Below are positions 7,701 through 15,621 of a stretch of 64,000 nucleotides of DNA, in pieces; position 1 is the stretch's first letter; each line of letters opens with the position of its first letter. The stretch is taken from the NCBI RefSeq assembly GCF_021602345.1, contig NZ_BQID01000007.1, forward strand, positions 248,001 through 312,000, given 5' to 3'. The notes under the pieces are model-generated. The model saw only the letters and a list, made by a program, of their open reading frames with translations. It had not been told where the DNA came from and ran no database searches. The translations under genes were made by a program, and so were the position numbers. This DNA comes from Pseudomonas pharyngis (GTDB lineage: Bacteria; Pseudomonadota; Gammaproteobacteria; Pseudomonadales; Pseudomonadaceae).

Positions 7701-7716
7701 CTGTCAGAACTAACAG
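7701..7716 (-). promoter_or_regulatory. Palindrome CTGTTAGTTCTGACAG, copy 3
   Basis: Minus-strand match to the palindromes at 1375 and 2313, located 91 bases before the small gene that starts at 7610. The flanking CCTG and the spacing to a small orphan gene are similar. This copy is outside the local duplication, so its recurrence is independent evidence that the motif has a role. Confidence 0.45.
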
Positions 7717-7858
7717 GTACACCGCTATATACGACGGACGGCGTGCGCACGTATCTGTATAGAAGTTGTAACTGGGCGAACCGGATCATAAAAGCTAGAG
7801 TCTGATGGTTTCACGCAGGCCCCCGAACCATCACCTGCGCCCTCATCAAGGAGCTTTC

Positions 7859-8575
7859 ATGCACACATTTCGCCGCAGCGCCGCCCTTCTCGCCCTGACC
7901 GTCGGCAGCATCGCCAGCCTTCCGGCCCTGGCCGCCGATGAGCTGCACTACAACCAGATTTCCCTGCGCGCCGAAGTCAGCCAGGAAGTGGCCCGCGACC
8001 TGATGATCGTGACCCTCTACACCGAAGAACAGAACACTGACCCGGCCAAACTCGCCGCCGACGTCAGCACCACCATGAACAAGGCACTGGCCCAGGCCAA
8101 GCAGGTCAAAGACATCACCCTGCGCCAGGGCAGCCGCAACAGCTACCCGATCTACGACACCAAAGGCCAGAAAATCACCGGCTGGCGCGAACGCGCCGAA
8201 CTGCGCCTGGAAAGCGCCGACTTCGCCGCCCTGTCCAAACTCACTGGCGAGTTGCTGACCGACCTGAAAATGGGCGGCATGGACTTCGCCATCGCCGACC
8301 CGACCCGCAAGGCCAGCGAAGACCAACTGCTGAAAGAAGCCGTCACCGCCTTCAAGGCCCGCGCCCAACTGGCCACCGACGCCCTGGGCGGCAAGGGCTA
8401 CAAAATCGTCAACCTGAACCTCAACAGCAACGGCTTCCCGCAACCCTACATGCGCGCCCCGATGATGATGAAAGCCGCGGGCATGGATTCGGCGCCTGTA
8501 ACGCCTGAAGTCGAAGCCGGCACCAGCCAGGTCAGCCTGACCGCTGATGGTTCGATTGAAGTGTTGATGCAGTGA
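7859..8575 (+). CDS. SIMPL-domain (DUF541) periplasmic protein
   Basis: The 238-residue protein has a signal peptide (cleavage near PALA-ADELHY, residue 25) and a SIMPL/DUF541 domain over the rest, with characteristic strands (YNQISLRAEVSQEVARDLM, WRERAELRLES, GGMDFAIAD). SIMPL proteins are periplasmic or outer-membrane beta-rich proteins linked to stress tolerance; the molecular role is not established. The start has AAGGAG 6 bases upstream. The gene lies between roxS and dppA1, the place of PA4495 in P. aeruginosa, to which it may correspond. Confidence 0.85.
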   Translation: MHTFRRSAALLALTVGSIASLPALAADELHYNQISLRAEVSQEVARDLMIVTLYTEEQNTDPAKLAADVSTTMNKALAQAKQVKDITLRQGSRNSYPIYDTKGQKITGWRERAELRLESADFAALSKLTGELLTDLKMGGMDFAIADPTRKASEDQLLKEAVTAFKARAQLATDALGGKGYKIVNLNLNSNGFPQPYMRAPMMMKAAGMDSAPVTPEVEAGTSQVSLTADGSIEVLMQ

Positions 8576-8593
8576 TTGAATGACAGCTGAATG

Positions 8594-8630
8594 AAAAACC
8601 GGCGATCAGTGATGATCGCCGGTTTTTTTT
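8594..8630 (+). terminator. Rho-independent terminator of the SIMPL gene
   Basis: Stem AACCGGCGATCA / TGATCGCCGGTT with a short loop, followed by eight T. It starts 19 bases after the stop. Confidence 0.9.
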
Positions 8631-8662
8631 GTGCCCGGGATTTGTGTTGTCAGCTCTGCCGT

Positions 8663-8746
8663 CATCGCTGGCAAGCCAGCTCCCACCAGTTCTGCGCATT
8701 TATTGAAATCGCGCACGACCCTGTGGGAGCGGGCTTGCCCGCGATG
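8663..8746. repeat. REP doublet (REPIN)
   Basis: Inverted REP copies at 8663-8686 and 8723-8746 (GTGGGAGCNGGCTTGCCNGCGATG type). The two arms differ at the variable positions (CAAGCCAGC against GGCTTGCCC), unlike the perfect pair at 3459-3548. Confidence 0.85.
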
Positions 8747-8761
8747 AACGATGACGCGGTC

Positions 8762-9121
8762 TCAAGCACGCGGATCAACCCGGTCCAGCGCGCGGTTCAC
8801 CGCCAGCTCGGCCAGCATGATGATCTGCTGGATCCCGAGCGCCGTACTGCGCTGCGAACCGCTGAGCTCATTGGCGAAATTGCTCGCGATGGTACTGGCC
8901 GACGCCAGGGACTCGCAGGCGTTGGCCAGCAGGCTTTCGGTGTCGACGTTGGGAGTGACCATGTACATCGTGCTCGGGCGCGGTTTGGAAGGATTGGGGC
9001 ACAGGTAATAGTCGAGGGCGCGTTTGATGGCTTCGCGGTTGCGGGCGAGGTCTTCGGCGCGCATGGCTTCTTCGAGGGGTGTGGGTGATTCGAGGGGTGG
9101 GTCGGGGACAACCTTGTTCAT
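8762..9121 (-). CDS. DUF6124 family protein
   Basis: The 119-residue cytoplasmic protein begins MNKVVPDPPLESP. An amphipathic helical region (EEAMRAEDLARNREAIKRALDYYL) is followed by a helical C-terminus (TESLLANACESLASASTIASNFA). This is the pattern of the Pseudomonas DUF6124 family, which is widespread in the genus and of unknown role. The start has AAGGAG 8 bases upstream. It is an isolated gene between a REP pair and a long non-coding stretch. The family call rests on memory of the sequence pattern. Confidence 0.75.
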   Translation of the reverse strand: MNKVVPDPPLESPTPLEEAMRAEDLARNREAIKRALDYYLCPNPSKPRPSTMYMVTPNVDTESLLANACESLASASTIASNFANELSGSQRSTALGIQQIIMLAELAVNRALDRVDPRA

Positions 9122-9454
9122 TGATTAACTCCTTGCTGACTTGAAGCCACCCAATGCCGTTCTCACGCGGCGAAGAGGTGGCAGCTATGTGCGGGGTGAG
9201 AAACCGGGCAAGGAGATTCCGGCCAGACCAAAGTCTGCCCGCACACAGCCGCCATAAATCAATTACAGGCAGCAAAAGCTGGCGGCAATTATGGTCGGAC
9301 TGACGTTTTAATAACACTCACTTGCCAGGGTTCTCACACCCAATCACAGAGTTTTCTGCGACAACCAAAGACTAGGGATCGTGCTTCCGACGGACAACCT
9401 GAAAACCTTGTGGGAAGGATCCTGGGTTGTTGTTGAAATTTAAACAGCTTCAAA

Positions 9455-9925
9455 AGCTGCCCTCACCCTAGCCCTCTCCCGGAGGGAGAGGGGACTGACC
9501 GCGTTGTTTAAATGGAATACGCAGACGTGAGATACCGAGGTGAACTCGGGGTTTTAAAACGCAAACAACTCCGCTCCGGCTTTGGCTTTGGCTTTGGCTT
9601 TGGCTTTGGCTTTGGCTTCCACCACTCAACACGATGAGCGTTAGCTCGAGTACCGCTTTTGATCTTCGGACGACGTCGGAAGGCTGAGTGGAGGGATTTA
9701 TCCGGGGGTGGGAGCGCAGCGACCGTTTGGCGAAGCCAAACACATCGAGAGGAGGTGCAGCGAAGCAAACCGTAGGCGATGCCCCCGGATGAATCCCGGA
9801 ACGAAGGAACCCCGAGCCCCAGCGAGGGGCCGAACGCAGGAGCAAAGCGTTTTTGGTTACTTTTTAGGCGTTTGTAAAAAGTGACCCGCCGTCAGGGCGG
9901 AACCATAAGCCGCAGCACCCGAAGA
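9455..9925. repeat. Dispersed Pseudomonas repeat block
   Basis: The block contains the hexamer tract at 9578-9618, a short inverted repeat (GTTTGGCGAAGCCAAAC near 9724-9740) and an end segment (AAGTGACCCGCCGTCAGGGC). From memory, near-identical sequence is common between genes of fluorescent pseudomonads; I cannot check copy number here. No transposase is present. Confidence 0.5.
9578..9618 (+). repeat. Hexanucleotide tandem repeat (GGCTTT), 6.8 copies
   Basis: Six perfect GGCTTT units followed by a partial GGCTT. A multiple of three bases per unit keeps any reading frame, but no credible gene covers it. Such perfect tracts can change length by slippage. Confidence 0.95.
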
Positions 9926-10056
9926 AACGGATATGTTCACGACCTCCCCAGATATACCGAGATAGACACCTCACCTAGAAAAACGATATTTCCGCGCCCA
10001 CCGAAACCCCGGCTACCCTCCTCCCCACAACTACCTCCAGTGCACCCGGGGACTCC

Positions 10057-11658
10057 ATGGATCGATTCACCTTCAAACCACTTCTAATAACCCTGGCCCT
10101 GACCGCCATAACCCCAATCGCCAACGCAGCAACAACCCTGGTCTACTGCTCCGAAGCCAGCCCCGCCGGCTTCGACCCCAGCCAATACACCAGCGGCACC
10201 GACTTCGACGCCTCCGCCGAAACCGTCTTCAACCGCCTCACCCAATTCAAACGCGGCGGCACCGAAGTCGAACCCGGTCTGGCGACCAACTGGGACGTAA
10301 GCCCGGACGGCCTCCAGTACACCTTCCACCTGCGCCAAAACGTAAAATTCCACACTACCGACTACTTCACCCCGACCCGGACCTTCAACGCTGACGACGT
10401 CCTGTTCACCTTCCAGCGCCTTCTCGACCCGGACAACGCCTTTCGCAAGGCCTACCCCGCCGAGTCCCCGTACTTCACCGACATGGGCCTGAACACCACG
10501 ATCAAATCCGTGGAAAAACTCGACGACAACACCGTGCGCTTCAACCTGAACAACGTCGACGCCGCGTTCGTGCAAAACCTCGCCATGAGCTTCGCCTCGG
10601 TGCAATCGGCCGAATACGCCGCCCAATTGCTGAAGGAAGGCAAAGCAGCAGACCTCAACCAGAAACCGGTCGGCACCGGCCCGTTCGTGTTCAAGCGCTA
10701 CCAGAAGGACGCGCAGATCCGCTACGCCGCGAACAAGGACTACTGGAAACCCGAGGACGTGAAGCTCGACAACCTGGTGTTCTCGATCACCCCGGACGCC
10801 GCCGTCCGCCTGCAAAAGCTCAAGACCGGCGAATGCCAGGTCAGCGGCTACCCGCGCCCCGCCGACATCGAAGTGATGGAAAAAGACCCGAATCTGCGGG
10901 TGTTGAAGCAGCCCGGTTTCAACCTCGGCTTCCTCGCCTACAACACCACTCATCCACCGCTGGATCAGCTCAAAGTGCGCCAGGCGCTGGACATGGCCAT
11001 CGACAAACCGGCAATCATCAAAGCGGTTTACCAGAGTGCAGGGCAGTTGGCGCAGAACGCCTTGCCGCCAGCGCAATGGTCGTTCGATCCGAACATAAAA
11101 GACGCGCCGCACGACCCTGTGAAAGCCAAAGCGCTACTCAAGGAAGCCGGGGTTGCACCGGGTACAACCATCAACCTCTGGGCCATGACCGTGCAGCGCG
11201 CCTCGAACCCGAATGCGCGGATGTCGGCACAGATGATCCAGCAGGATTGGGAGAAGATCGGTATCAAGGCCAACATCGTCAGCTATGAATGGGGCGAGTA
11301 CATCAAGCGCGCCAAGAATGGCGAACACGACGCGATGATCTACGGCTGGACCGGTGACAACGGCGACCCCGACAACTGGTTGGGCGTGCTTTACAGCTGC
11401 GCGGCGGTGAAGGGCAGCAACTACGCCAAATGGTGCGACCCGGCCTACGACAAGCTGGTGCAGCAGGCCAAGGTGTCCACCGATAAATCGCAGCGGGTAA
11501 AACTGTATCAACAGGCGCAACTGATCCTTAAACAGCAGGTGCCGATCACGCCGATCGCCAACTCCACGGTGTTCCAGCCACTGCGCAAGGAAGTCAGCGA
11601 CTTCAAGATCAGCCCGTTCGGTCTAACCCCCTTCTATGGCGTGGGTATAAATAAGTAA
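10057..11658 (+). CDS. dppA1: Dipeptide ABC transporter substrate-binding protein DppA1
   Basis: The 533-residue periplasmic protein has a signal peptide (cleavage near IANA-ATTLV, residue 24) and a full SBP_bac_5 fold (DppA/OppA family). It shows the conserved YTFHLRQNVKFH strand, NADDVLFTFQR, QKPVGTGPFVFKRY and near the end DNGDPDNWLGVLYSC. ATG follows GGGGA. Length is normal for the family. It is the first of four paralogs here; the order SIMPL gene - dppA1 - dppA2 matches PA4495-PA4497. It should deliver di- or tripeptides to DppBCDF. Assignment of number follows synteny. Confidence 0.9.
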   Translation: MDRFTFKPLLITLALTAITPIANAATTLVYCSEASPAGFDPSQYTSGTDFDASAETVFNRLTQFKRGGTEVEPGLATNWDVSPDGLQYTFHLRQNVKFHTTDYFTPTRTFNADDVLFTFQRLLDPDNAFRKAYPAESPYFTDMGLNTTIKSVEKLDDNTVRFNLNNVDAAFVQNLAMSFASVQSAEYAAQLLKEGKAADLNQKPVGTGPFVFKRYQKDAQIRYAANKDYWKPEDVKLDNLVFSITPDAAVRLQKLKTGECQVSGYPRPADIEVMEKDPNLRVLKQPGFNLGFLAYNTTHPPLDQLKVRQALDMAIDKPAIIKAVYQSAGQLAQNALPPAQWSFDPNIKDAPHDPVKAKALLKEAGVAPGTTINLWAMTVQRASNPNARMSAQMIQQDWEKIGIKANIVSYEWGEYIKRAKNGEHDAMIYGWTGDNGDPDNWLGVLYSCAAVKGSNYAKWCDPAYDKLVQQAKVSTDKSQRVKLYQQAQLILKQQVPITPIANSTVFQPLRKEVSDFKISPFGLTPFYGVGINK

Positions 11659-11704
11659 CACCCGGCCCCAATCCGGCGCGCACAGCGTGACCAACGCACC
11701 GTTT

Positions 11705-11720
11705 TGGGGCTCCATTTGCA
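11705..11720 (+). promoter_or_regulatory. Possible sigma-54 (-24/-12) promoter upstream of dppA2
   Basis: The sequence TGGGGCTCCATTTGCA fits TGGCAC-N5-TTGCA at 9 of 11 defined positions and has the required GG-N10-GC spacing. It is about 200 bases before the dppA2 start and 47 bases after the dppA1 stop. This is a match by eye only; nitrogen-linked control of peptide uptake would make sense. Confidence 0.35.
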
Positions 11721-11918
11721 CCGTAAAAACCGGTCGCAAACGGTCAAATGCGTCAGAAGTTATACGGATGCGACATTAAGGTACGTTCGTGCCACGCTTT
11801 GAGGCCGCCGAGCGCTCTGGATCTTGCATTGGGTATGGGCCCTGCATAAGTATCCGCAGGCACGACTCACGAGGTCGTACCTCACTACTAAAAAATGACA
11901 ACAAATCATGAGGCCAAC

Positions 11919-13544
11919 ATGCTTAAACACGCGGTCATTCCGTTTTTAGTCGGCGCAGGCTTGTTAGCCTCCGCACCTTTCGCCACCGCTGCGACTAACC
12001 TGGTGTTCTGCTCCGAAGGCAGCCCGGCCGGTTTCGATCCAGGCCAATACACCACCGGAACCGACTTCGACGCCTCAGCCGAAACCATGTTCAACCGTCT
12101 GACCCAGTTCGAGCGTGGCGGTACCGCCGTGATTCCTGGTCTGGCGACCAAGTGGGACATCTCGGATGACGGCCTGACTTACACCTTCCACCTGCGTGAA
12201 GGCGTCAAGTTCCACACCACCCCGTATTTCAAGCCGACTCGTGAGTTCAACGCCGACGACGTGCTGTTCACCTTCAATCGCATGATTAACAAGGATGACC
12301 CGTTCCGTAAGGCGTACCCGACCGAATTCCCGTACTTCACCGACATGGGGATGGACACCAACATCACCAAGATCGATAAAGTCGACGACCACACCGTCAA
12401 GTTCACTCTGAAAGAAGTCGACGCCGCGTTCATCCAGAACATGGCCATGAGCTTCGCGTCGATCCAGTCCGCCGAGTACGCAGCCCAGCTGCTGAAAGAA
12501 GGCAAGGCTGCCGACATCAACCAGAAGCCGATCGGCACTGGTCCTTTCGTGTTCAAGAGCTACCAGAAAGACTCCAACATCCGCTACACCGGCAACAAGG
12601 AGTACTGGAAGCCTGAAGACGTGAAGATCGACAACCTGATCTTCGCCATCACCACCGACCCGTCGGTGCGTATCCAGAAGCTGAAGAAGAACGAGTGCCA
12701 GGTCACCCTGTTCCCGCGTCCGGCCGACCTCGCGGCACTGAAAGCCGATCCTGCGCTGAAGATGCCTGACCAGGCCGGCTTCAACCTGGGCTACATCGCC
12801 TACAACGTGATGGACAAGGTCAAGGGCAGCAACGAGCCTAACCCGCTGGCCGACCTGCGCGTTCGCCAGGCGCTGGACATGTCGGTCAACAAGCCACAGA
12901 TCATCGATTCGGTTTACCAGGGCGCCGGACAACTGGCCGTCAACGCCATGCCTCCGACCCAGTGGTCCTACGACACCACCATCAAGGACGCCAAGTACGA
13001 TCCCGAGAAAGCCAAACAGCTGCTCAAGGAAGCCGGCGTCAAGGAAGGTACCGAGATCGTCCTGTGGGCGATGCCGGTTCAGCGTCCGTACAACCCGAAC
13101 GCCAAGCTGATGGCCGAAATGCTCCAGTCCGACTGGAAGAAAATCGGTCTGAACGTGAAGATTCAGAGCTACGAGTGGGGCGAGTACATCAAGCGCTCCA
13201 AGGGTGGCGAGAACCAGGGCATGCTGATTGGCTGGAGCGGTGACAATGGTGATCCGGACAACTGGCTAAACGTGCTGTTTGGTTGCGACTCCCTGAGCGG
13301 CAACAACTTCTCCAAATGGTGCGACAAGAAATTCGACGGCCTCGTGAAAGAAGCCAAGCGCACCACTGACCAGGCCAAGCGCACCGAACTCTACAAAGAG
13401 GCGCAGCACGTCCTCAAAGATGCAGTCCCTATGACACCTATCGCTCACTCGACGGTGTATCAACCCATGCGCGCCAACGTGCAGGACTTCAAGATCAGCC
13501 CGTTCGGCTTGAACTCCTTCTACGGCGTCAGCGTCAGCAAATAA
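11919..13544 (+). CDS. dppA2: Dipeptide ABC transporter substrate-binding protein DppA2
   Basis: The 541-residue exported protein starts MLKHAVIPFLVGAGLL with a GAGG site 5 bases upstream; ATG at 11895 is in frame but has no site. The signal peptide ends near ATAATNL. It is the same SBP_bac_5 family as its neighbours and is very similar to DppA1 and DppA3 (shared AEYAAQLLKEGKAAD, QKPIGTGPFVFKSYQKDSN). It carries a small insertion (MDKVKGSNEPNPLADL) before the RVRQALDM motif. A strong terminator follows, so it can be expressed as a single gene. Confidence 0.9.
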   Translation: MLKHAVIPFLVGAGLLASAPFATAATNLVFCSEGSPAGFDPGQYTTGTDFDASAETMFNRLTQFERGGTAVIPGLATKWDISDDGLTYTFHLREGVKFHTTPYFKPTREFNADDVLFTFNRMINKDDPFRKAYPTEFPYFTDMGMDTNITKIDKVDDHTVKFTLKEVDAAFIQNMAMSFASIQSAEYAAQLLKEGKAADINQKPIGTGPFVFKSYQKDSNIRYTGNKEYWKPEDVKIDNLIFAITTDPSVRIQKLKKNECQVTLFPRPADLAALKADPALKMPDQAGFNLGYIAYNVMDKVKGSNEPNPLADLRVRQALDMSVNKPQIIDSVYQGAGQLAVNAMPPTQWSYDTTIKDAKYDPEKAKQLLKEAGVKEGTEIVLWAMPVQRPYNPNAKLMAEMLQSDWKKIGLNVKIQSYEWGEYIKRSKGGENQGMLIGWSGDNGDPDNWLNVLFGCDSLSGNNFSKWCDKKFDGLVKEAKRTTDQAKRTELYKEAQHVLKDAVPMTPIAHSTVYQPMRANVQDFKISPFGLNSFYGVSVSK

Positions 13545-13550
13545 AAGAGG

Positions 13551-13587
13551 CAGCGGCGACGTTTTCAGCGTCGCCGCTGTTTTTTTT
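13551..13587 (+). terminator. Rho-independent terminator of dppA2
   Basis: A perfect 11-bp stem (CAGCGGCGACG / CGTCGCCGCTG), 7-base loop, then eight T. It begins 7 bases after the stop codon. Confidence 0.95.
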
Positions 13588-13845
13588 GCCGAGAAGTAAG
13601 GAATTTGCCTACAACCTTTTCCAGCCCGTCTGACCGGGATGGTTTAGGACGTGTCGCCTTTTCCTACGAGTCTTTAGGACTCAGCGCATTTACTGCCAGA
13701 CCCACGGCCCCTACCGTCGGGTTCTGACCAGTGACTGCGTGGGCTTTCGGTTTTTGCTGTTCGTTTCGGTTTGAGCTCAATGCAGCTACAACGTCCCTGG
13801 ACGGGATCGCGGCGCATTGAAAAACACTAAAAAAGAGGGAGCGTC
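13588..13845. other. Leader region of dppA3, no gene seen
   Basis: No supported coding sequence between the dppA2 terminator and dppA3. In P. aeruginosa the genes mdpA (metallopeptidase) and psdR (repressor) lie between dppA2 and dppA3; they are absent here. Confidence 0.6.
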
Positions 13846-15444
13846 ATGCGCCATACCTTGGTTTTTTCCGCATTGCTGGGCGCCGGCCTGTTGGCCGCCA
13901 CGTCCGCCAGTCATGCCGCCAGCGACAGCCTGGTGTTTTGCTCCGAAGGCAGTCCGGCCGGTTTCGATACCGCGCAGTACACAACGGCGACCGATAACGA
14001 CGCCGCCGAACCGCTGTACAACCGACTGGCCGAGTTCGAAAAAGGCGCGACCGGTGTAGTACCGGGCCTCGCAACCAGCTGGGATATTTCCGAGGACGGC
14101 CTCAAGTACACCTTTCACCTGCGTGAAGGGGTGAAATTTCATACAACGCCGTACTTCAAACCTACACGCGATTTCAACGCCGACGACGTGCTGTTCACGT
14201 TTAACCGCATGCTCGATCCGCAACAGCCTTTCCGTAAGGCTTATCCGACCGAGTTCCCGTATTTCAACGGGATGAGCCTCAACAAGAACATCGCCAAGGT
14301 CGAGAAGACCGGGCCACTGACCGTGCAGTTCACGCTCAACAGCGTCGACGCCGCGTTCATCCAGAATATCGCCATGAGCTTCGCCGCCATCCTGTCCGCC
14401 GAGTACGCCGACAAACTGCTGGCCGAAGGCAAGCCGAGCGACATCAACCAGAAGCCAATCGGCACTGGCCCGTTCGTGTTCAAGAGCTACCAGAAAGACT
14501 CGAACATTCGCTACACCGGCAACCCGCACTACTGGGATCCGAGCCGGGTGAAGCTGAAGAACCTGATTTTCGCGATCAATACCGACGCCTCGGTACGTGT
14601 GCAAAAGCTCAAGGCCGGCGAATGCCAGGTCACCCTGCACCCGCGTCCGGCCGATGTGCCGGCACTGAAGAACGACCCGAAACTGCAATTGATCGAGAAG
14701 CCGGGCTTCAACCTCGGCTATATCGCCTACAACGTGCGCCACAAGCCGTTCGACCAGCTCGAAGTGCGTCAGGCGCTGGACATGGCGGTGAATAAACAGG
14801 GCATTCTCAACGCTGTTTATCAAGGCGCCGGTCAACTGGCCGTCAACGCCATGCCGCCGACCCAGTGGTCCTACGACGACACGATCAAGGACGCCGCCTA
14901 TAACCCGGAGAAAGCCAAAGAGCTGCTCAAGGCTGCCGGCGTCAAGGAAGGCACCGAGATCACCCTGTGGGCGATGCCGGTACAACGTCCATACAACCCG
15001 AACGCCAAACTGATGGCTGAGATGCTCCAGGCGGACTGGGCCAAGATCGGTCTGAAAGTGAAGATCGTCAGCTACGAATGGGGCGAGTACATCAAGCGCA
15101 CCAAGAATGGCGAGCACGACGTGAGCCTGATCGGCTGGACCGGTGACAACGGGGATCCGGACAACTGGCTCGGCACGCTCTACAGCTGCGATGCCATCGG
15201 CGGCAACAACTACTCCATGTGGTGCGATCCGGCTTACGACAAGCTGATCAAACAGGCCAAGGTCGTCACCGACCGTGACCAGCGCACCGTGCTCTACAAA
15301 CAGGCCCAGCAACTGCTCAAGCAGCAAGTGCCGATCACGCCTGTCGCCCACTCGACGGTCAACCAGCCGCTGAGCGCCAAAGTCGAAGGGTTCAAGGTGA
15401 GCCCGTTCGGTCGCAACGTGTTTTCGGGTGTCAGCATCGATTAA
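13846..15444 (+). CDS. dppA3: Dipeptide ABC transporter substrate-binding protein DppA3
   Basis: The 532-residue exported protein begins MRHTLVFSALLGAGLL, with a signal peptide ending near SHAASDSL and a GAGGGAG ribosome site. It is a full-length SBP_bac_5 member, closest in the cluster to DppA2 (shared QGAGQLAVNAMPPTQWSYD and AMPVQRPYNPNAKLMAEML). It differs near the N-terminus (TATDNDAAEPLYNRLAEF) where the others read DASAE..FNRLTQF. It precedes the porin gene, as dppA3 precedes opdP in P. aeruginosa. Role: periplasmic peptide binding for DppBCDF. Confidence 0.9.
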   Translation: MRHTLVFSALLGAGLLAATSASHAASDSLVFCSEGSPAGFDTAQYTTATDNDAAEPLYNRLAEFEKGATGVVPGLATSWDISEDGLKYTFHLREGVKFHTTPYFKPTRDFNADDVLFTFNRMLDPQQPFRKAYPTEFPYFNGMSLNKNIAKVEKTGPLTVQFTLNSVDAAFIQNIAMSFAAILSAEYADKLLAEGKPSDINQKPIGTGPFVFKSYQKDSNIRYTGNPHYWDPSRVKLKNLIFAINTDASVRVQKLKAGECQVTLHPRPADVPALKNDPKLQLIEKPGFNLGYIAYNVRHKPFDQLEVRQALDMAVNKQGILNAVYQGAGQLAVNAMPPTQWSYDDTIKDAAYNPEKAKELLKAAGVKEGTEITLWAMPVQRPYNPNAKLMAEMLQADWAKIGLKVKIVSYEWGEYIKRTKNGEHDVSLIGWTGDNGDPDNWLGTLYSCDAIGGNNYSMWCDPAYDKLIKQAKVVTDRDQRTVLYKQAQQLLKQQVPITPVAHSTVNQPLSAKVEGFKVSPFGRNVFSGVSID

Positions 15445-15621
15445 ACAAACAACCGATTAGCCGCAATGCTGAGGGGGCCGTCTACCTCCTCACGCAAGCG
15501 CTTTGCCGAAATTCGCCAATCAGGCCTTTTGCAAACGTTTGCGATGTGTGAATGAGTTCTAAACCAATAACCGGCCAACCCAAAAAAGCCGGCATAAAAA
15601 GAAAGTAAAGGAGCTTCACCC

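Larger units (their letters stand above)
9122..10056. other. 935-bp stretch without a supported gene
   Basis: Bases 9122-9450 show no gene or strong structure. From about 9455 to 9925 comes a repeat-rich block of the kind dispersed in P. fluorescens-group genomes: a CCCTCTCCCGGAGGGAGAGGG palindrome at 9470-9492, a GGCTTT hexamer tract, a segment rich in short inverted repeats and GGAACCCCGAGCCCCAGCG-type sequence, then TTTGTAAAAAGTGACCCGCC. The last 130 bases lead to dppA1. Open frames here encode low-complexity peptides (Lys-Pro repeats) and are not credible genes. Confidence 0.6.

Noticed and set aside
9578-9618. Possible CRISPR-like repeat array
   Set aside because: The hexamers are head-to-tail without spacers and there are no cas genes.
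9468-9845. Minus-strand frames with Lys-Pro or Ser-Gln repeats
   Set aside because: They are translations of the GGCTTT hexamer tract in two frames within a repeat block, with no ribosome site.
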